A DNA stretch of 64,000 nt from Chitinophagales bacterium (GCA_013816805.1 JACDDS010000003.1:136582-200581); one strand, 5' to 3'; positions 35,892 to 45,185 are shown, numbered from the stretch's first letter. A program made the numbers and translations. The notes: generated by a model from the letters alone, not told the origin.

Positions 35892-37800
35892 TTATTCCTT
35901 AACCCACTTCGAAGTGATCTGTGTAGCACCTATTGTAATGCGAATGAAATAAAGTCCTTTCGTAATTGAAGAAGTTGGCAGTGTCCATTCATTATTGCCT
36001 TCATTGGAAATAATATTCTTTTCCATTACTACCTGTCCCATATAATTTAAAATTTGAATAGCGGAAACCTGATCAGCCGAGTTTGTTTGTGTCCAATGTG
36101 CTGTTACGGCATCAGTTCCGGGATTTGGGAACAGGATAAAGGATTCTATAGTATTTGCCGAAAGATCCTGCATCCTTGCTGCTGCAGTAGTGAAAGTTTT
36201 GGTAGCCGTTAAGCCGGAAGTTTTTGTTCCTTTTTTATTGCACCACGTTTGAATGCGCCATTCATATTTCTTGTCCGATAATAGATTTGTTAGTGTGTAC
36301 GTAGTTGCTGGAGAAGATACTTTTACATTCTTCCAGTTTGCAGCCCCTTTCTTGCGGTATTCCACATAATACTTAACAGCGCCGGTTGAGGCATTCCAGT
36401 TCAATGTAGCAGACGTTGCAGTAATATCTGTAGTTGTTAATTTTGAATCCGTCGGACGGGAGCATGGATCCCACGTATAGCGGTGTGCCCGGTAGATGTA
36501 TTCATTATTCTGATATTTGAGCTCCCACACTATATTAAAGCTGGGATCAATTTCAGTCATGTTTGGGAATTCTCCTGAATAAGGCGGTATTCCCCAGTCC
36601 CCAAGCGTATTGCCATTGTCGAACCGTTGTACGCTGCCCATCGCGCTGCTGGCAAGCGGTTTTCCATTTATGGCAGGATGCGTATAAGACCACACAAGGG
36701 TTGCTTTTAGCTTTACTTCATCCAGCTGGTATTCCTTGGCATACGAAGTATTTGGATTTCCCCAATCATTGTTGTCAAATAAGGTGACGTCACCATTGGC
36801 AAGCCTGCGGATATCATGCTGGTAGTTGAACTTAGCGGGATCATTAGTAAAGACAAATTGGTTAGAATCGCCGCCATGTCTCCAAATAAAGTGCCCGTTA
36901 TTAAGGTTAAGCTTAAAGACCTGATCGAGGTGGCGACATGAAACCAGCAGGTTCCCATCGTTGTCCTGTTCCAAAGCATTCATGTGCACGGCATCCACAT
37001 ATCCATTTGTAAAATTTTCATGAGGAGCTTCGCTTACGATGATATGATCGAAGGTCCGCCATTCAAAAAGCAAATTATCATTGCCGTCAAACTCCTGGAT
37101 CACATTTCCGGTAACGGTGGCATTTGAATTATAGCTCGGGTCGAATTGTGTTAAGTCCATTACCTGGAATTCATCAGCAATTAAAAAATAATGTCCGTTC
37201 GGGAAAAGTTGAAGCTCATGCACATCAGTCAAATACCCGTTTACGGCAGAAACAGAACGAACCTTTACGTAGTTAGAATTATAAATATCGAAGCTTGCAC
37301 TGGTATTATAGGCGGTCATGTAACCCGTTATGATTTAGCTTCCAGTCAAAGCCGACACTTGGTGACTTCTTTTAAAAACAGAATCACCATTATTTTCAAC
37401 AATCCAGAGACTTTGATCGGTGAACCCTCTGTTGCTGAAAAATACCTGTCCTGCCGTTGGATTTGTATTCACTAAAATCTGGTATGCGGAAGCCGCAGGA
37501 GCATTAGACTGTATTACATTGTTAACTCCGGGAGATGCTTCAGCCGCTTGCATTTTTTGAATTGCAGCCTGCATCTGTTCCTGTTCATCCATGGTATATT
37601 GCCTGTGAGTGAAGAAGGAAAAAGAATAGCCAGCGTACTGCGTGCCATTAATCGCCTGCAGTCGTGCCTTAACGGTTACATCCACCTTTTCACCAAATGC
37701 AAAAAGTTGCAAAGGCTTCAGGTTAATAGTTTTGCCATCGGTTGCCAGTATCAATTTAAAATCATGGTTTCCTTACCCTTCACTATAATACTGGGCATGT
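35892..37800 (-). pseudogene. Decayed arylsulfotransferase-like/FN3/T9SS gene (paralogue of 5584-7665)
   Basis: The frame from 37319 to 35892 encodes the ASST-type propeller, FN3 and T9SS C-terminal domain (SMGSVQRFDNGNTLGDWG, LFPNPGTDAVTAHW). The preceding part (37754-37335) matches the paralogue N-terminal region but ends in a stop. Comparison shows two compensating one-base changes: one base missing in the A-run near 37369 and one extra G near 37331. Between them the third frame reads KKSPSVGFDWKLNHNG, exactly the expected sequence. A further frame break lies near 37779, where GNHDFKLILATDGK is preceded by a stop. No signal peptide and none of the paralogue's first 60-70 residues can be found. 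The gene is truncated at its 5' end and frameshifted, so it is probably not expressed as an exported enzyme. Confidence 0.8.
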
Positions 37801-37904
37801 GCTGTAACACATTTTCTTAACATTACCAGGCAATATTATTAAGGGATTTATTCAGGAACATTATAGTTTGCCAAACGATGATACAATTACAATGCTGTAC
37901 AGGA

Positions 37905-38162
37905 CTATACCAAAGATCTGATCATCCTGGTGCTGTAAGAAAAAACTATAACCACCGAAATAAAGAATCCTGCAAGGCTCATCAGGAAGCTGATCCCAAT
38001 TCCAATAAAAGCAATGGTAGCTAAAAATTCGCTGAAGGCACCTGGCGACTTATCCGTGGTCACGAACAAAATAGCTGAAATCAGGAATACCGTAACGGTT
38101 ATTAATACTCTTTTAAAAGTTAGGGAGCGTATAACATTGGGATTCGGTATGCCTTCCGCCAT
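37905..38162 (-). CDS. Small membrane protein of unknown function
   Basis: 85 residues with two hydrophobic helices (FKRVLITVTVFLISAILFV and IAFIGIGISFLMSLAGFF), the second continuing into VVIVFSYSTRM. It starts 6 bp after pruA, so it is the downstream partner of that gene on the minus strand. I do not recognise a family. A role beside proline catabolism is only a neighbour-based guess. Confidence 0.65.
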   Translation of the reverse strand: MAEGIPNPNVIRSLTFKRVLITVTVFLISAILFVTTDKSPGAFSEFLATIAFIGIGISFLMSLAGFFISVVIVFSYSTRMIRSLV

Positions 38163-38168
38163 CTAAAT

Positions 38169-39800
38169 TTATTTATCCTCCATGAATGAATACCGGTAGC
38201 TTGTAGCAGGTAAAAAGTTTTCTTTTATGGAGCGCGGCGAAACCCATCTCAATAAATTTACCATAGAACCTGCTTTATCATTTGTTCCGGAAGCTCTTGC
38301 ACCACCGAAAGGCTGCTGCCCCACCACTGCACCCGTTGGCTTATCGTTGATGTAGAAATTACCGGCAGCATTCACCAGCCGTTTGGTAGCCACTTCAATA
38401 GCATTGCGGTCCTGTGAAAAAATAGCACCTGTCAATGCATAGTTCGAGGTGCGGTCAACCAGGTCAAGGGTCTCTTCAAACTTCATTTCATCATACACAT
38501 ATAACGTTAAAACAGGCCCGAACAATTCTGTGCACATGGTAGTGTACAAAGGATCTTTTACCTTCAAAACGGTCGGGTGAATAAAATATCCTTCAGATTT
38601 ATCAAAAGTTCCTCCTGCAACAATTCTTACATCAGAGTCTTCTTTTGCGCGCGTGATAAAGTCTGAAAGACTATCGAATGATTTCTCATCAATTACAGCA
38701 TTAATAAAATTACGGAAATCCTCAGGATTTCCCATTTTAAAAGATTCGATGTCCTCCACCATGCTGGCTTCCACCTGCCTCCAGAGATTAGAAGGAATAT
38801 ATGCTCTTGAAGCGGCTGAGCATTTTTGTCCCTGGTATTCAAATGCACCACGGCAAAGGGCAGTCACTAATTCGTTAACCGAGGCACTCGGATGCGCGAT
38901 TATAAAATCTTTTCCTCCCGTTTCTCCAACAATGCGGGGATAAGATTTATACTTGTCGATATTGTCACCGATGGATTTCCAAAAGCTATGAAAGACGGGC
39001 GTTGATCCTGTAAAATGAATTCCTCCAAAATCAGGATCGTTGAATATGATATTACTGGTTTCTGCACCACCTGTATAAATCAGGTTAATCACGCCGTCCG
39101 GTAATCCTGATTTTCGCAATACATCCATAATTACCCAGGCGGAATAAATCTGTGTTTGAGAAGGCTTCCAGACCACCGTATTTCCCATTATGGCTGCGCT
39201 GGTTGGTAAGTTTCCAGCTATGGAAGTGAAGTTGAATGGTGTAATTGCAAAAACAAAACCTTCAAGGGGCCGCCATTGCATCCTGTTCCAGATGCCATGG
39301 GAAGAAAGAGGCTGCATCTGATAGATCTCCTCAGCGAAAGAAACATTGAACCTTAAAAAATCAATGAATTCACAGGCGGCATCTATCTCTGCCTGGAAAA
39401 CATTTTTTGATTGCCCCAGCATGGTTGCTGCATTGATCTTAGCGCGGTATGGGCCTGCCAGTAAATCTGCAGCCTTTAAAAAAATAGAAGCCCGGTTCTC
39501 CCACGACATATTTTCCCAACTTCTTTTTGCATCCATCGCCGCACTAATAGCCATCCTTATGTGTGAGGCATTTCCTTTATGGTAATAACCCAGTAAATGC
39601 GCGGTTTCATGAGGGGGATGGATCTCAGCTTTATCACCGGTGTAGATTTCCTTTCCGCCAATGAATATAGGAAGGTCTGCCTCTTCCGATTTCATATGTT
39701 TCAGTGCGTGCTTTAAAGTAGTCCGCTCCGGTGAACCGGGTGCATATAATAGATTGAGTTCATTAAAAGGCGGCGGCGCCTTATAGAATCCCTGGCTCAT
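38169..39800 (-). CDS. pruA: L-glutamate gamma-semialdehyde dehydrogenase
   Basis: 543 residues, the usual length of the Bacteroidota 1-pyrroline-5-carboxylate dehydrogenase. The ALDH fold shows NAD-binding FTGSTPVFHSFWKSIG, the catalytic Glu motif GETGGKDF, catalytic Cys in YQGQKCSAASRAY, and FGGARASGTNDKAG near the end. It oxidises glutamate semialdehyde to glutamate in proline degradation. The proline dehydrogenase partner is not in the window. Followed after 6 bp by a small membrane protein gene. Confidence 0.94.
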   Translation of the reverse strand: MSQGFYKAPPPFNELNLLYAPGSPERTTLKHALKHMKSEEADLPIFIGGKEIYTGDKAEIHPPHETAHLLGYYHKGNASHIRMAISAAMDAKRSWENMSWENRASIFLKAADLLAGPYRAKINAATMLGQSKNVFQAEIDAACEFIDFLRFNVSFAEEIYQMQPLSSHGIWNRMQWRPLEGFVFAITPFNFTSIAGNLPTSAAIMGNTVVWKPSQTQIYSAWVIMDVLRKSGLPDGVINLIYTGGAETSNIIFNDPDFGGIHFTGSTPVFHSFWKSIGDNIDKYKSYPRIVGETGGKDFIIAHPSASVNELVTALCRGAFEYQGQKCSAASRAYIPSNLWRQVEASMVEDIESFKMGNPEDFRNFINAVIDEKSFDSLSDFITRAKEDSDVRIVAGGTFDKSEGYFIHPTVLKVKDPLYTTMCTELFGPVLTLYVYDEMKFEETLDLVDRTSNYALTGAIFSQDRNAIEVATKRLVNAAGNFYINDKPTGAVVGQQPFGGARASGTNDKAGSMVNLLRWVSPRSIKENFLPATSYRYSFMEDK

Positions 39801-40164
39801 GAAAATTGGTTTTTTGTTGAATTATGCTTGCTATATTTTAACTTCCGATTACACATTATAGTTGCAATAAAGCACCATTTATCAAACATAGCTATTTTAA
39901 TGTAGGTACCTGATACAGCGTATATATTTGATTGAACAATTCAGTGATTTATGCTACTCTGAATAGGTTTAGAATATCCGTTAAAATATTGCTTTATGAA
40001 AACAGTAAGCCTTTCGAGTGCGTAATTAGCGGCGGGAGAAAATACCATTCCCGGATAGACGTTTTACGGTTTATGCTCAGCACGGGTGTTGAAAACTTTA
40101 TCGGCTGCCACCCGGGCTGGCTTTCTATTAAACTAATTTTACCTGTTATCCTTAAGTTATTTTC
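39801..40164. other. Non-coding gap between pruA and ftsK
   Basis: 364 bp between divergent genes. The 85-codon open frame in it (39932-40189) overlaps ftsK and has no signal, motif or family resemblance, so I treat it as non-coding. TAATTTTA at 40133-40140 is a weak -7-like sequence before ftsK. Nothing else is recognisable. Confidence 0.5.
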
Positions 40165-42609
40165 ATGGTTGACAATACAAATAAATTAAAAGCAGTTCTG
40201 AAAGAGCCTGCTGCCGAAAAAGCGGAAGATAAGACGGTACCTGGTGCTTCCAAAAGAACGAGGAAAAAATCTAAGGATCCTGCAAAGCCATGGCTGGATG
40301 AACGAATCCCTAAAGCAGTTGGACTAATATTCCTCCTTTTTTCGATATACCTTTTTATTGCGCTTGCTTCTTATCTTTTTACATGGAAGCAGGACCAGGA
40401 CAAAGTCTTTCAATTCTCCTGGACTAATTTCTTTTCGCAAAGCTTCAAGGTTGAAAACACACTTGGAAGATTAGGAGCATACCTGTCGCATTTTATTATG
40501 TACAATGGTTTCGGGCTTGCCTCATTCCTATTTGTCGGGTTCTTCTGTGAGGGAGGAATTAACTTATTATTCCGGAAGAAAATATATCCTGTTCCAAAAT
40601 ATGCAAAGACGATGCTCTTTGGATTGGTGGTGATTTCTACCTTACTAAGTTATCTTTTTCAGCACTATGATTTTCCTTTTGGCGGTGCGGTAGGAAACTA
40701 TACCAGCTCCTGGCTGGTGGCTTTTCTTGGTACCGTAGGAACAGGAGTTTTGCTTGTTTTTGCTGGGTTGCTCTATCTCGTTATTGCATTCAACTACAAT
40801 TTTAATTTCAACCTTAAATTTCCTGCTAAGAAAAAAGAAGAGCGGTTGTTAAGAAGGGAAGAGGTAACGGTAGCAGAGATTGAAAAAGAACAGGATACGC
40901 GGCTTGATTTCGATTTACCATTAGAAGAAAACGCTGTTACCAATTTTGAATTGAGAGAAACGGATCCTGTACTGCAGGACATAGATGAAAAGAAATCTGC
41001 ATTGGCAGTTGAAGACTCCGATATTGATTTTAAAATTGAAGAGGCAAAGGAAGAAGAGATCATAGAACATGAGACTGCAGTAAGGGAAAATTATGATCCT
41101 ACCATCGATTTACCCAAATACAAATACCCGACCCTTGACCTGCTGGAACACTACGGAACAGAAAAGATCAGGATCGATTCTGATGAACTGATGCGCAATA
41201 AGGATCAGATCGTAAAGACGCTTCAAAACTATGGCATCGACATTCAAAATATCAAGGCAACCGTTGGACCAACCGTTACGCTTTACGAGATCGTTCCCGC
41301 ACCCGGTGTTCGAATTTCAAAGATCAAGAACCTGGAAGATGATATTGCGCTGAGCTTATCTGCTCTCGGCATCCGTATTATTGCACCTATTCCCGGCAAA
41401 GGAACCATTGGTATTGAAGTGCCAAACGTGCACAAAGAGATTGTCTCCATGCGCACGCTGCTTGCTTCTGAAAAATTTCAGAATGCGCAAATGGATCTCC
41501 CGATAGCGCTCGGTAAAACCATTTCCAACGAAATCTATATTACCGATCTGGCTAAAATGCCGCACCTGTTGCTGGCCGGTGCAACTGGCCAGGGGAAATC
41601 GGTGGGAGTAAATGAAATCCTTGTATCGCTGCTTTACAAAAAGCATCCGTCACAGATTAAATTTATATTGATCGATCCAAAGAAGGTGGAGCTCAGTCTC
41701 TATTCCACTATTGAAAAACATTTTCTTGCGAAGCTTCCTGGTGAAGAAGAGCCAATTATTGTAGATACAAAAAAGGTGGTGCACACCCTTAAAGCGCTGA
41801 CCGTTGAAATGGATCTGCGCTACGACCTACTCAAAGATGCTCAGGTACGAAACATAAAGGAATACAATGAGAAGTTTGTTTCGCGAAGATTAAATCCCAA
41901 TAAAGGACATCGCTTTCTTCCATATATGATACTGGTGATCGACGAGTTCGCAGATCTGATCATGACGGCAGGAAAAGAGATTGAGATGCCAATTGCACGC
42001 CTGGCCCAGCTCGCCCGCGCCATCGGCATTCACCTCATCATTGCCACGCAGCGCCCTTCTGTAAATATTATAACGGGCACCATTAAAGCAAATTTTCCTG
42101 CGCGTATTGCTTTTAAGGTAACCTCCAAGGTGGATTCACGCACCATAATAGATACGGGCGGTGCAGACCAGCTGATAGGCAGGGGAGACATGCTGCTTTC
42201 CACTGGCGGTGATATCATTCGCCTGCAGTGCGGATTTGTCGATACCCCTGAAGTAGAAAGAGTCTGTGACTTTATCAGCAGCCAGCACGGTTACCCGGAA
42301 GCACACTTGCTGCCTGAAGTGAAAGAAGAAGATGGTGAAGGCAATGAATTCTTCGATGCAAACGAACGCGATGAATTATTTGATGAGGCCGCCTATATCA
42401 TTGTCCAGCATCAGCAGGGTTCCACCTCTTTATTGCAGCGGAGGTTAAAGCTTGGCTACAACAGGGCGGGCCGTTTAATGGATCAGCTGGAAGCAGCGGG
42501 CATCGTAGGTCCTAACCAGGGCAGTAAGGCGCGCGATGTATTGATTAAAGACGAGCTTCAGTTGGAACAGTTTTTGACTTCCCTCCGTCAGAAAGCAGGA
42601 ACCTTCTGA
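40165..42609 (+). CDS. ftsK: DNA translocase FtsK/SpoIIIE
   Basis: 814 residues. A short Lys-rich N-terminus is followed by four or five membrane helices (VGLIFLLFSIYLFIALASYLF, HFIMYNGFGLASFLFVGFF, TMLFGLVVISTLLSYLF, LGTVGTGVLLVFAGLLYLV). An acidic linker (about 215-320) leads to the motor domain with Walker A LLAGATGQGKSVGVNEIL and Walker B MILVIDEFADLIM. The winged-helix gamma domain at the C-terminus (SLLQRRLKLGYNRAGRLMDQLE) reads chromosomal orientation sequences. It links chromosome dimer resolution to division. The lolA gene follows 108 bp later. Confidence 0.96.
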   Translation: MVDNTNKLKAVLKEPAAEKAEDKTVPGASKRTRKKSKDPAKPWLDERIPKAVGLIFLLFSIYLFIALASYLFTWKQDQDKVFQFSWTNFFSQSFKVENTLGRLGAYLSHFIMYNGFGLASFLFVGFFCEGGINLLFRKKIYPVPKYAKTMLFGLVVISTLLSYLFQHYDFPFGGAVGNYTSSWLVAFLGTVGTGVLLVFAGLLYLVIAFNYNFNFNLKFPAKKKEERLLRREEVTVAEIEKEQDTRLDFDLPLEENAVTNFELRETDPVLQDIDEKKSALAVEDSDIDFKIEEAKEEEIIEHETAVRENYDPTIDLPKYKYPTLDLLEHYGTEKIRIDSDELMRNKDQIVKTLQNYGIDIQNIKATVGPTVTLYEIVPAPGVRISKIKNLEDDIALSLSALGIRIIAPIPGKGTIGIEVPNVHKEIVSMRTLLASEKFQNAQMDLPIALGKTISNEIYITDLAKMPHLLLAGATGQGKSVGVNEILVSLLYKKHPSQIKFILIDPKKVELSLYSTIEKHFLAKLPGEEEPIIVDTKKVVHTLKALTVEMDLRYDLLKDAQVRNIKEYNEKFVSRRLNPNKGHRFLPYMILVIDEFADLIMTAGKEIEMPIARLAQLARAIGIHLIIATQRPSVNIITGTIKANFPARIAFKVTSKVDSRTIIDTGGADQLIGRGDMLLSTGGDIIRLQCGFVDTPEVERVCDFISSQHGYPEAHLLPEVKEEDGEGNEFFDANERDELFDEAAYIIVQHQQGSTSLLQRRLKLGYNRAGRLMDQLEAAGIVGPNQGSKARDVLIKDELQLEQFLTSLRQKAGTF

Positions 42610-42717
42610 GACAGTATTTACTAAATTTTCTCTTTTTGAAATGAATTTAGAAAGAAAGAGAAAAATTTTCACACTTCATGCGGTCGTTTAAATAAAAAGC
42701 TTAACCATTTAATTTCC

Positions 42718-43368
42718 ATGAAAATTTTCCCTGCAATTTTTTGTTGCCTTGTCTTTATCACTACATTTTCTTTCGCGCAAAAAAAGGATAAAAAGGCACA
42801 GGAAATTTTGGATGGTGTAAGTGCCAAATACAAAAGCTACAAATCGGTACAGGCAGATTTTGTTTTGAAGGCAGAGGCGGCGCAAACCAATATGACCGAT
42901 CAGCAGGCTGGAACATTATATGTAAGAGGTGATAAGTACAAGATTGAACTGAAAGATCAGGACATTATTTCCGATGGTAAAACAATGTGGACTTACGTCC
43001 GGAAGGCGAACGAGGTGCAGGTGAATTCCGTGGATCCAGGCGATGAGGAAACCATGACTCCAAACCAGATTTTTACGATCTATGAAAAGAATTTCCTCTA
43101 TGCGTATATTGAAGATCAGAAGGTAAACGGAAAAACACTGCAGATCATCGACCTTACTCCCAATGATAAATCGAAGCCCTATAGTAAAATCCGTCTTGCA
43201 ATAGACCAGGCATCGAAGACCATTCAAAGTGCTGCCTTATTTAACCGGAATGGAAACAGGTACACCTACGAGATTAAGAAGTTTACTGCTGATCCTGCTA
43301 TCAGTGATGACCTTTTTACCTTTAATAAAGCAAACTATCCGGGAGTGGAAGTGAACGATCTGCGATAA
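42718..43368 (+). CDS. lolA: Outer-membrane lipoprotein carrier protein LolA
   Basis: 216 residues with a Sec signal peptide (KIFPAIFCCLVFITTFSFAQ). The mature LolA fold has the characteristic periplasmic beta-sheet segments (YKSVQADFVLKAEA, GTLYVRGDKYKIELKDQDIISDGKTMW, NQIFTIYEKNFLY). LolA shuttles lipoproteins from the inner to the outer membrane. Probably co-transcribed with ftsK. The 3' flank is directly followed by the palindromic repeat array. Confidence 0.9.
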   Translation: MKIFPAIFCCLVFITTFSFAQKKDKKAQEILDGVSAKYKSYKSVQADFVLKAEAAQTNMTDQQAGTLYVRGDKYKIELKDQDIISDGKTMWTYVRKANEVQVNSVDPGDEETMTPNQIFTIYEKNFLYAYIEDQKVNGKTLQIIDLTPNDKSKPYSKIRLAIDQASKTIQSAALFNRNGNRYTYEIKKFTADPAISDDLFTFNKANYPGVEVNDLR

Positions 43369-43446
43369 GTCTAATCCTGGACATTCATAATAGTTATTGT
43401 AAAACTAAGTTTGAGATTCCCGCTTTCGCGGAAACCCTACGAGCCT

Positions 43447-43519
43447 GTCATTCCCAACTTGATTGGGCATCTCCTAATAGCCATTTAAGTTTGGGATTCC
43501 CGCTTTCGCGGGAATGACG
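43447..43519. repeat. Short composite unit B-spacer-A (73 bp)
   Basis: Type B palindrome (43447-43473), spacer with CTAATAGCCATTTAAG, then type A palindrome (43493-43519) ending ATGACG. Outer ends are GTCAT / ATGAC inverted repeats. It closely resembles the unit at 44071-44144. Confidence 0.82.
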
Positions 43520-43674
43520 TTTAAATGGTCATCATCATACTTATCTTGATTGGGCATCTCCCGCTTTTCTGGCTCACCAACTCGCCGTCATGCCCAACTT
43601 GATTGGGCATCTCCAAGGTAATGAGGTGTAAAGGGAACTATCGTCATGCTCAACCTGATTGGAGCATCTCATTT

Positions 43675-43965
43675 TTATAAGTTTTCAAATAAATCTTTCC
43701 ATACAGGGTTCATTTTTGAAATTAATTCATCTTTCCATGCTCTGTTCCATTTCTTTAATTGTTTTTCTCTTGCAATTGCATCTTCTATTCTTCCATAAGT
43801 TTCATAATAAACCAACTTACTGCAATTATATTTAGCCGTAAAAGAATTAGGATACGCTTTATTTTTATGTTCGAGCATTCTTTTAAATAAATCAGAGGTT
43901 ACACCTATATACAGAACGCTTCCATGTTTATTTGCCGTCATATAAACTGTGCCGCCGTATTGCAT
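43675..43965 (-). CDS. GIY-YIG nuclease domain protein embedded in the repeat array
   Basis: 96 residues from ATG at 43965-43963 (MQYGGTVYMTANKHG). This single GIY-YIG domain looks complete: the VYM / LYIGVTSDLFKR core with catalytic Arg, HKNKAYPNSFTAKYN, LVYYETYGRIEDAIAREKQL with the metal-binding Glu, and the terminal MNPVWKDLFENL. A longer frame to 44109 runs through repeats (PIKLGMT, RESGN) and is not protein-like. This family of small nucleases is common in Bacteria, but its function is mostly unknown. The gene ends 4 bp from a type B palindrome (43642-43670) and begins 12 bp from a type A palindrome (43978-44004), so it takes the place of the 20-bp spacer of the short units. That points to a role in repeat mobility, which is inference. 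Confidence 0.85.
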   Translation of the reverse strand: MQYGGTVYMTANKHGSVLYIGVTSDLFKRMLEHKNKAYPNSFTAKYNCSKLVYYETYGRIEDAIAREKQLKKWNRAWKDELISKMNPVWKDLFENL

Positions 43966-44070
43966 AGTATAAATTATGAGATTCCCGCTTTCGCGGGAAT
44001 GACGTGTAAAAGGAATTATTGTCATGCCCAACTTGATTGGACCTGCGCTTTCTCGGACACCCCACGCACC

Positions 44071-44144
44071 CGTCATGCCCAACTTGATTGGGCATCTCAT
44101 AATAACCATTTACATTTGGGATTCCCGCTTTCGCGGGAATGACG
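44071..44144. repeat. Short composite unit B-spacer-A (74 bp), second copy
   Basis: Type B (44071-44098), spacer with ATAATAACCATTTACA, type A (44118-44144). It differs from the 43447 unit at only a few positions. The outer ends are CGTCAT and ATGACG. Confidence 0.82.
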
Positions 44145-44294
44145 GGTAAAGGGAATTATCGTCATACCAAACTTGATTGGCCTTCCGCTTTCTCAAATAC
44201 CGACCTGCCATCATGCCCAACTTGATTGCGCATCTCTGCCTTCGCTGAACACTACGAAAACATGCCCGTCATGACCAACTTGATTGGGCATCTC

Positions 44295-45185
44295 CTAATA
44301 GTCATTTGCAATGGCCGCTTTAATCTTTTCATAAAGTGCCCTGCTCACTTCTGTAAGTGGCAACCGAACGGTCTCTTCGCAAAGGCCCAGTATATTCAAG
44401 GCTGCTTTCACCCCGGGCGGACTGCCTTCCTCAAAAAATAATTCCATAAAAGGAAACAGTTTATAGTGCAGCTTTTGTGCAGGTCTAAAATTTCCGTCCA
44501 GCGCTTCTGATACCATAGCAGAAAAATCTTTGGGAAATGCCTGCGCCACCACGGAGATCACGCCATCCATGCCGAAGCTGATGCCCGGCAAGGTGATGAG
44601 ATCGTCGCCTGAGATCACGGAAAAATCTTTCGGCTTATTTTTTATGATCTGCATCATCTGCGCCAGGTTACCGGATGCTTCTTTGATTCCGATAATTTTT
44701 TGGCTAGCCGCAGCAAGCCGCAGCGTAGTTTCAGCGGTGATGTTTGAGGCCGTCCTGCCGGGCACATTATAAAGGATGATGGGCAACGGTGAGCGCGCTG
44801 CAAGCTGCATGTAGTGCCGGTAAATACCTTCCTGTGATGGCTTGTTGTAATAGGGGCTTACAGAAAGGATGGCATCAAACAGCGATGCATCAATACTTTC
44901 AATCTGAGCTGATATCTCCCCGGTATTATTTCCGCCTATTCCTGCAACAAGAGGAACACGCTTTTTCACAATTGAAGCAGTAAAATTCCATACTTCTATT
45001 TTTTCTGCTGCGGAAAGGGTAGCAGACTCGCCCGTAGTACCCAGCGAGACAAAATAGTTGATGCCATTTTCAATGTTGAAATCCAGCAATTTTTCCAATG
45101 CCACGTGATCGACAGAAAGATCTTTTTTAAACGGTGTGATGAGCGCAACGCCGGTGCCGCGAAATTTTGAGTGATCCATAGCCAA
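44295..45185 (-). CDS. dapA: 4-hydroxy-tetrahydrodipicolinate synthase
   Basis: 296 residues. A TIM-barrel N-acetylneuraminate lyase superfamily member with LGTTGESATLS (pyruvate-binding Thr pair), catalytic Tyr in IILYNVPGRTASN and Schiff-base Lys in IIGIKEASGN. It condenses pyruvate with aspartate semialdehyde in lysine/DAP synthesis. The stop codon TAG (44297-44295) touches the end of the last type B palindrome of the array, and the last codons (AATGACTAT) resemble the array spacer. The C-terminus may therefore have been set by a repeat insertion. The start could be 45185 or 45179. Confidence 0.94.
   Translation of the reverse strand: MAMDHSKFRGTGVALITPFKKDLSVDHVALEKLLDFNIENGINYFVSLGTTGESATLSAAEKIEVWNFTASIVKKRVPLVAGIGGNNTGEISAQIESIDASLFDAILSVSPYYNKPSQEGIYRHYMQLAARSPLPIILYNVPGRTASNITAETTLRLAAASQKIIGIKEASGNLAQMMQIIKNKPKDFSVISGDDLITLPGISFGMDGVISVVAQAFPKDFSAMVSEALDGNFRPAQKLHYKLFPFMELFFEEGSPPGVKAALNILGLCEETVRLPLTEVSRALYEKIKAAIANDY

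Larger units (their letters stand above)
43411..44294. repeat. Palindromic repeat array (A and B units) between lolA and dapA, enclosing a GIY-YIG gene
   Basis: Two related inverted-repeat types alternate. Type B (nine copies: 43447, 43528, 43586, 43642, 44021, 44071, 44160, 44209, 44267) is CGTCA plus TGCCCAA-N5-TTGGGCA plus TCTC, about 28 bp. Some copies are degenerate or shortened (43528, 44021, 44160). Type A (43413 degenerate, 43493, 43978, 44118) is GA plus ATTCCCGC-N4-GCGGGAAT plus GACG, about 27 bp. Type A read on the minus strand also begins CGTCAT, so A and B are the same design facing each other. A-to-B joints carry a spacer like GGTAAAGGGAATTAT, and B-to-B joints carry about 25 bp of degenerate A (CCGCTTTCTC..). 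The array ends where the dapA stop codon begins. Confidence 0.9.

Noticed and set aside
39932-40189. 85-codon open frame before ftsK
   Set aside because: It overlaps the ftsK start, has no domain, signal peptide or ribosome-binding context, and its composition is not protein-like.
43675-44109. Longer 144-residue reading of the GIY-YIG gene
   Set aside because: The first 48 residues are translated palindromic repeats (PIKLGMT, RESGN). The domain begins naturally at ATG 43965-43963.
43411-44294. CRISPR array
   Set aside because: The repeats are palindromic, vary in sequence and orientation, the spacers are themselves repeated, and there are no cas genes.
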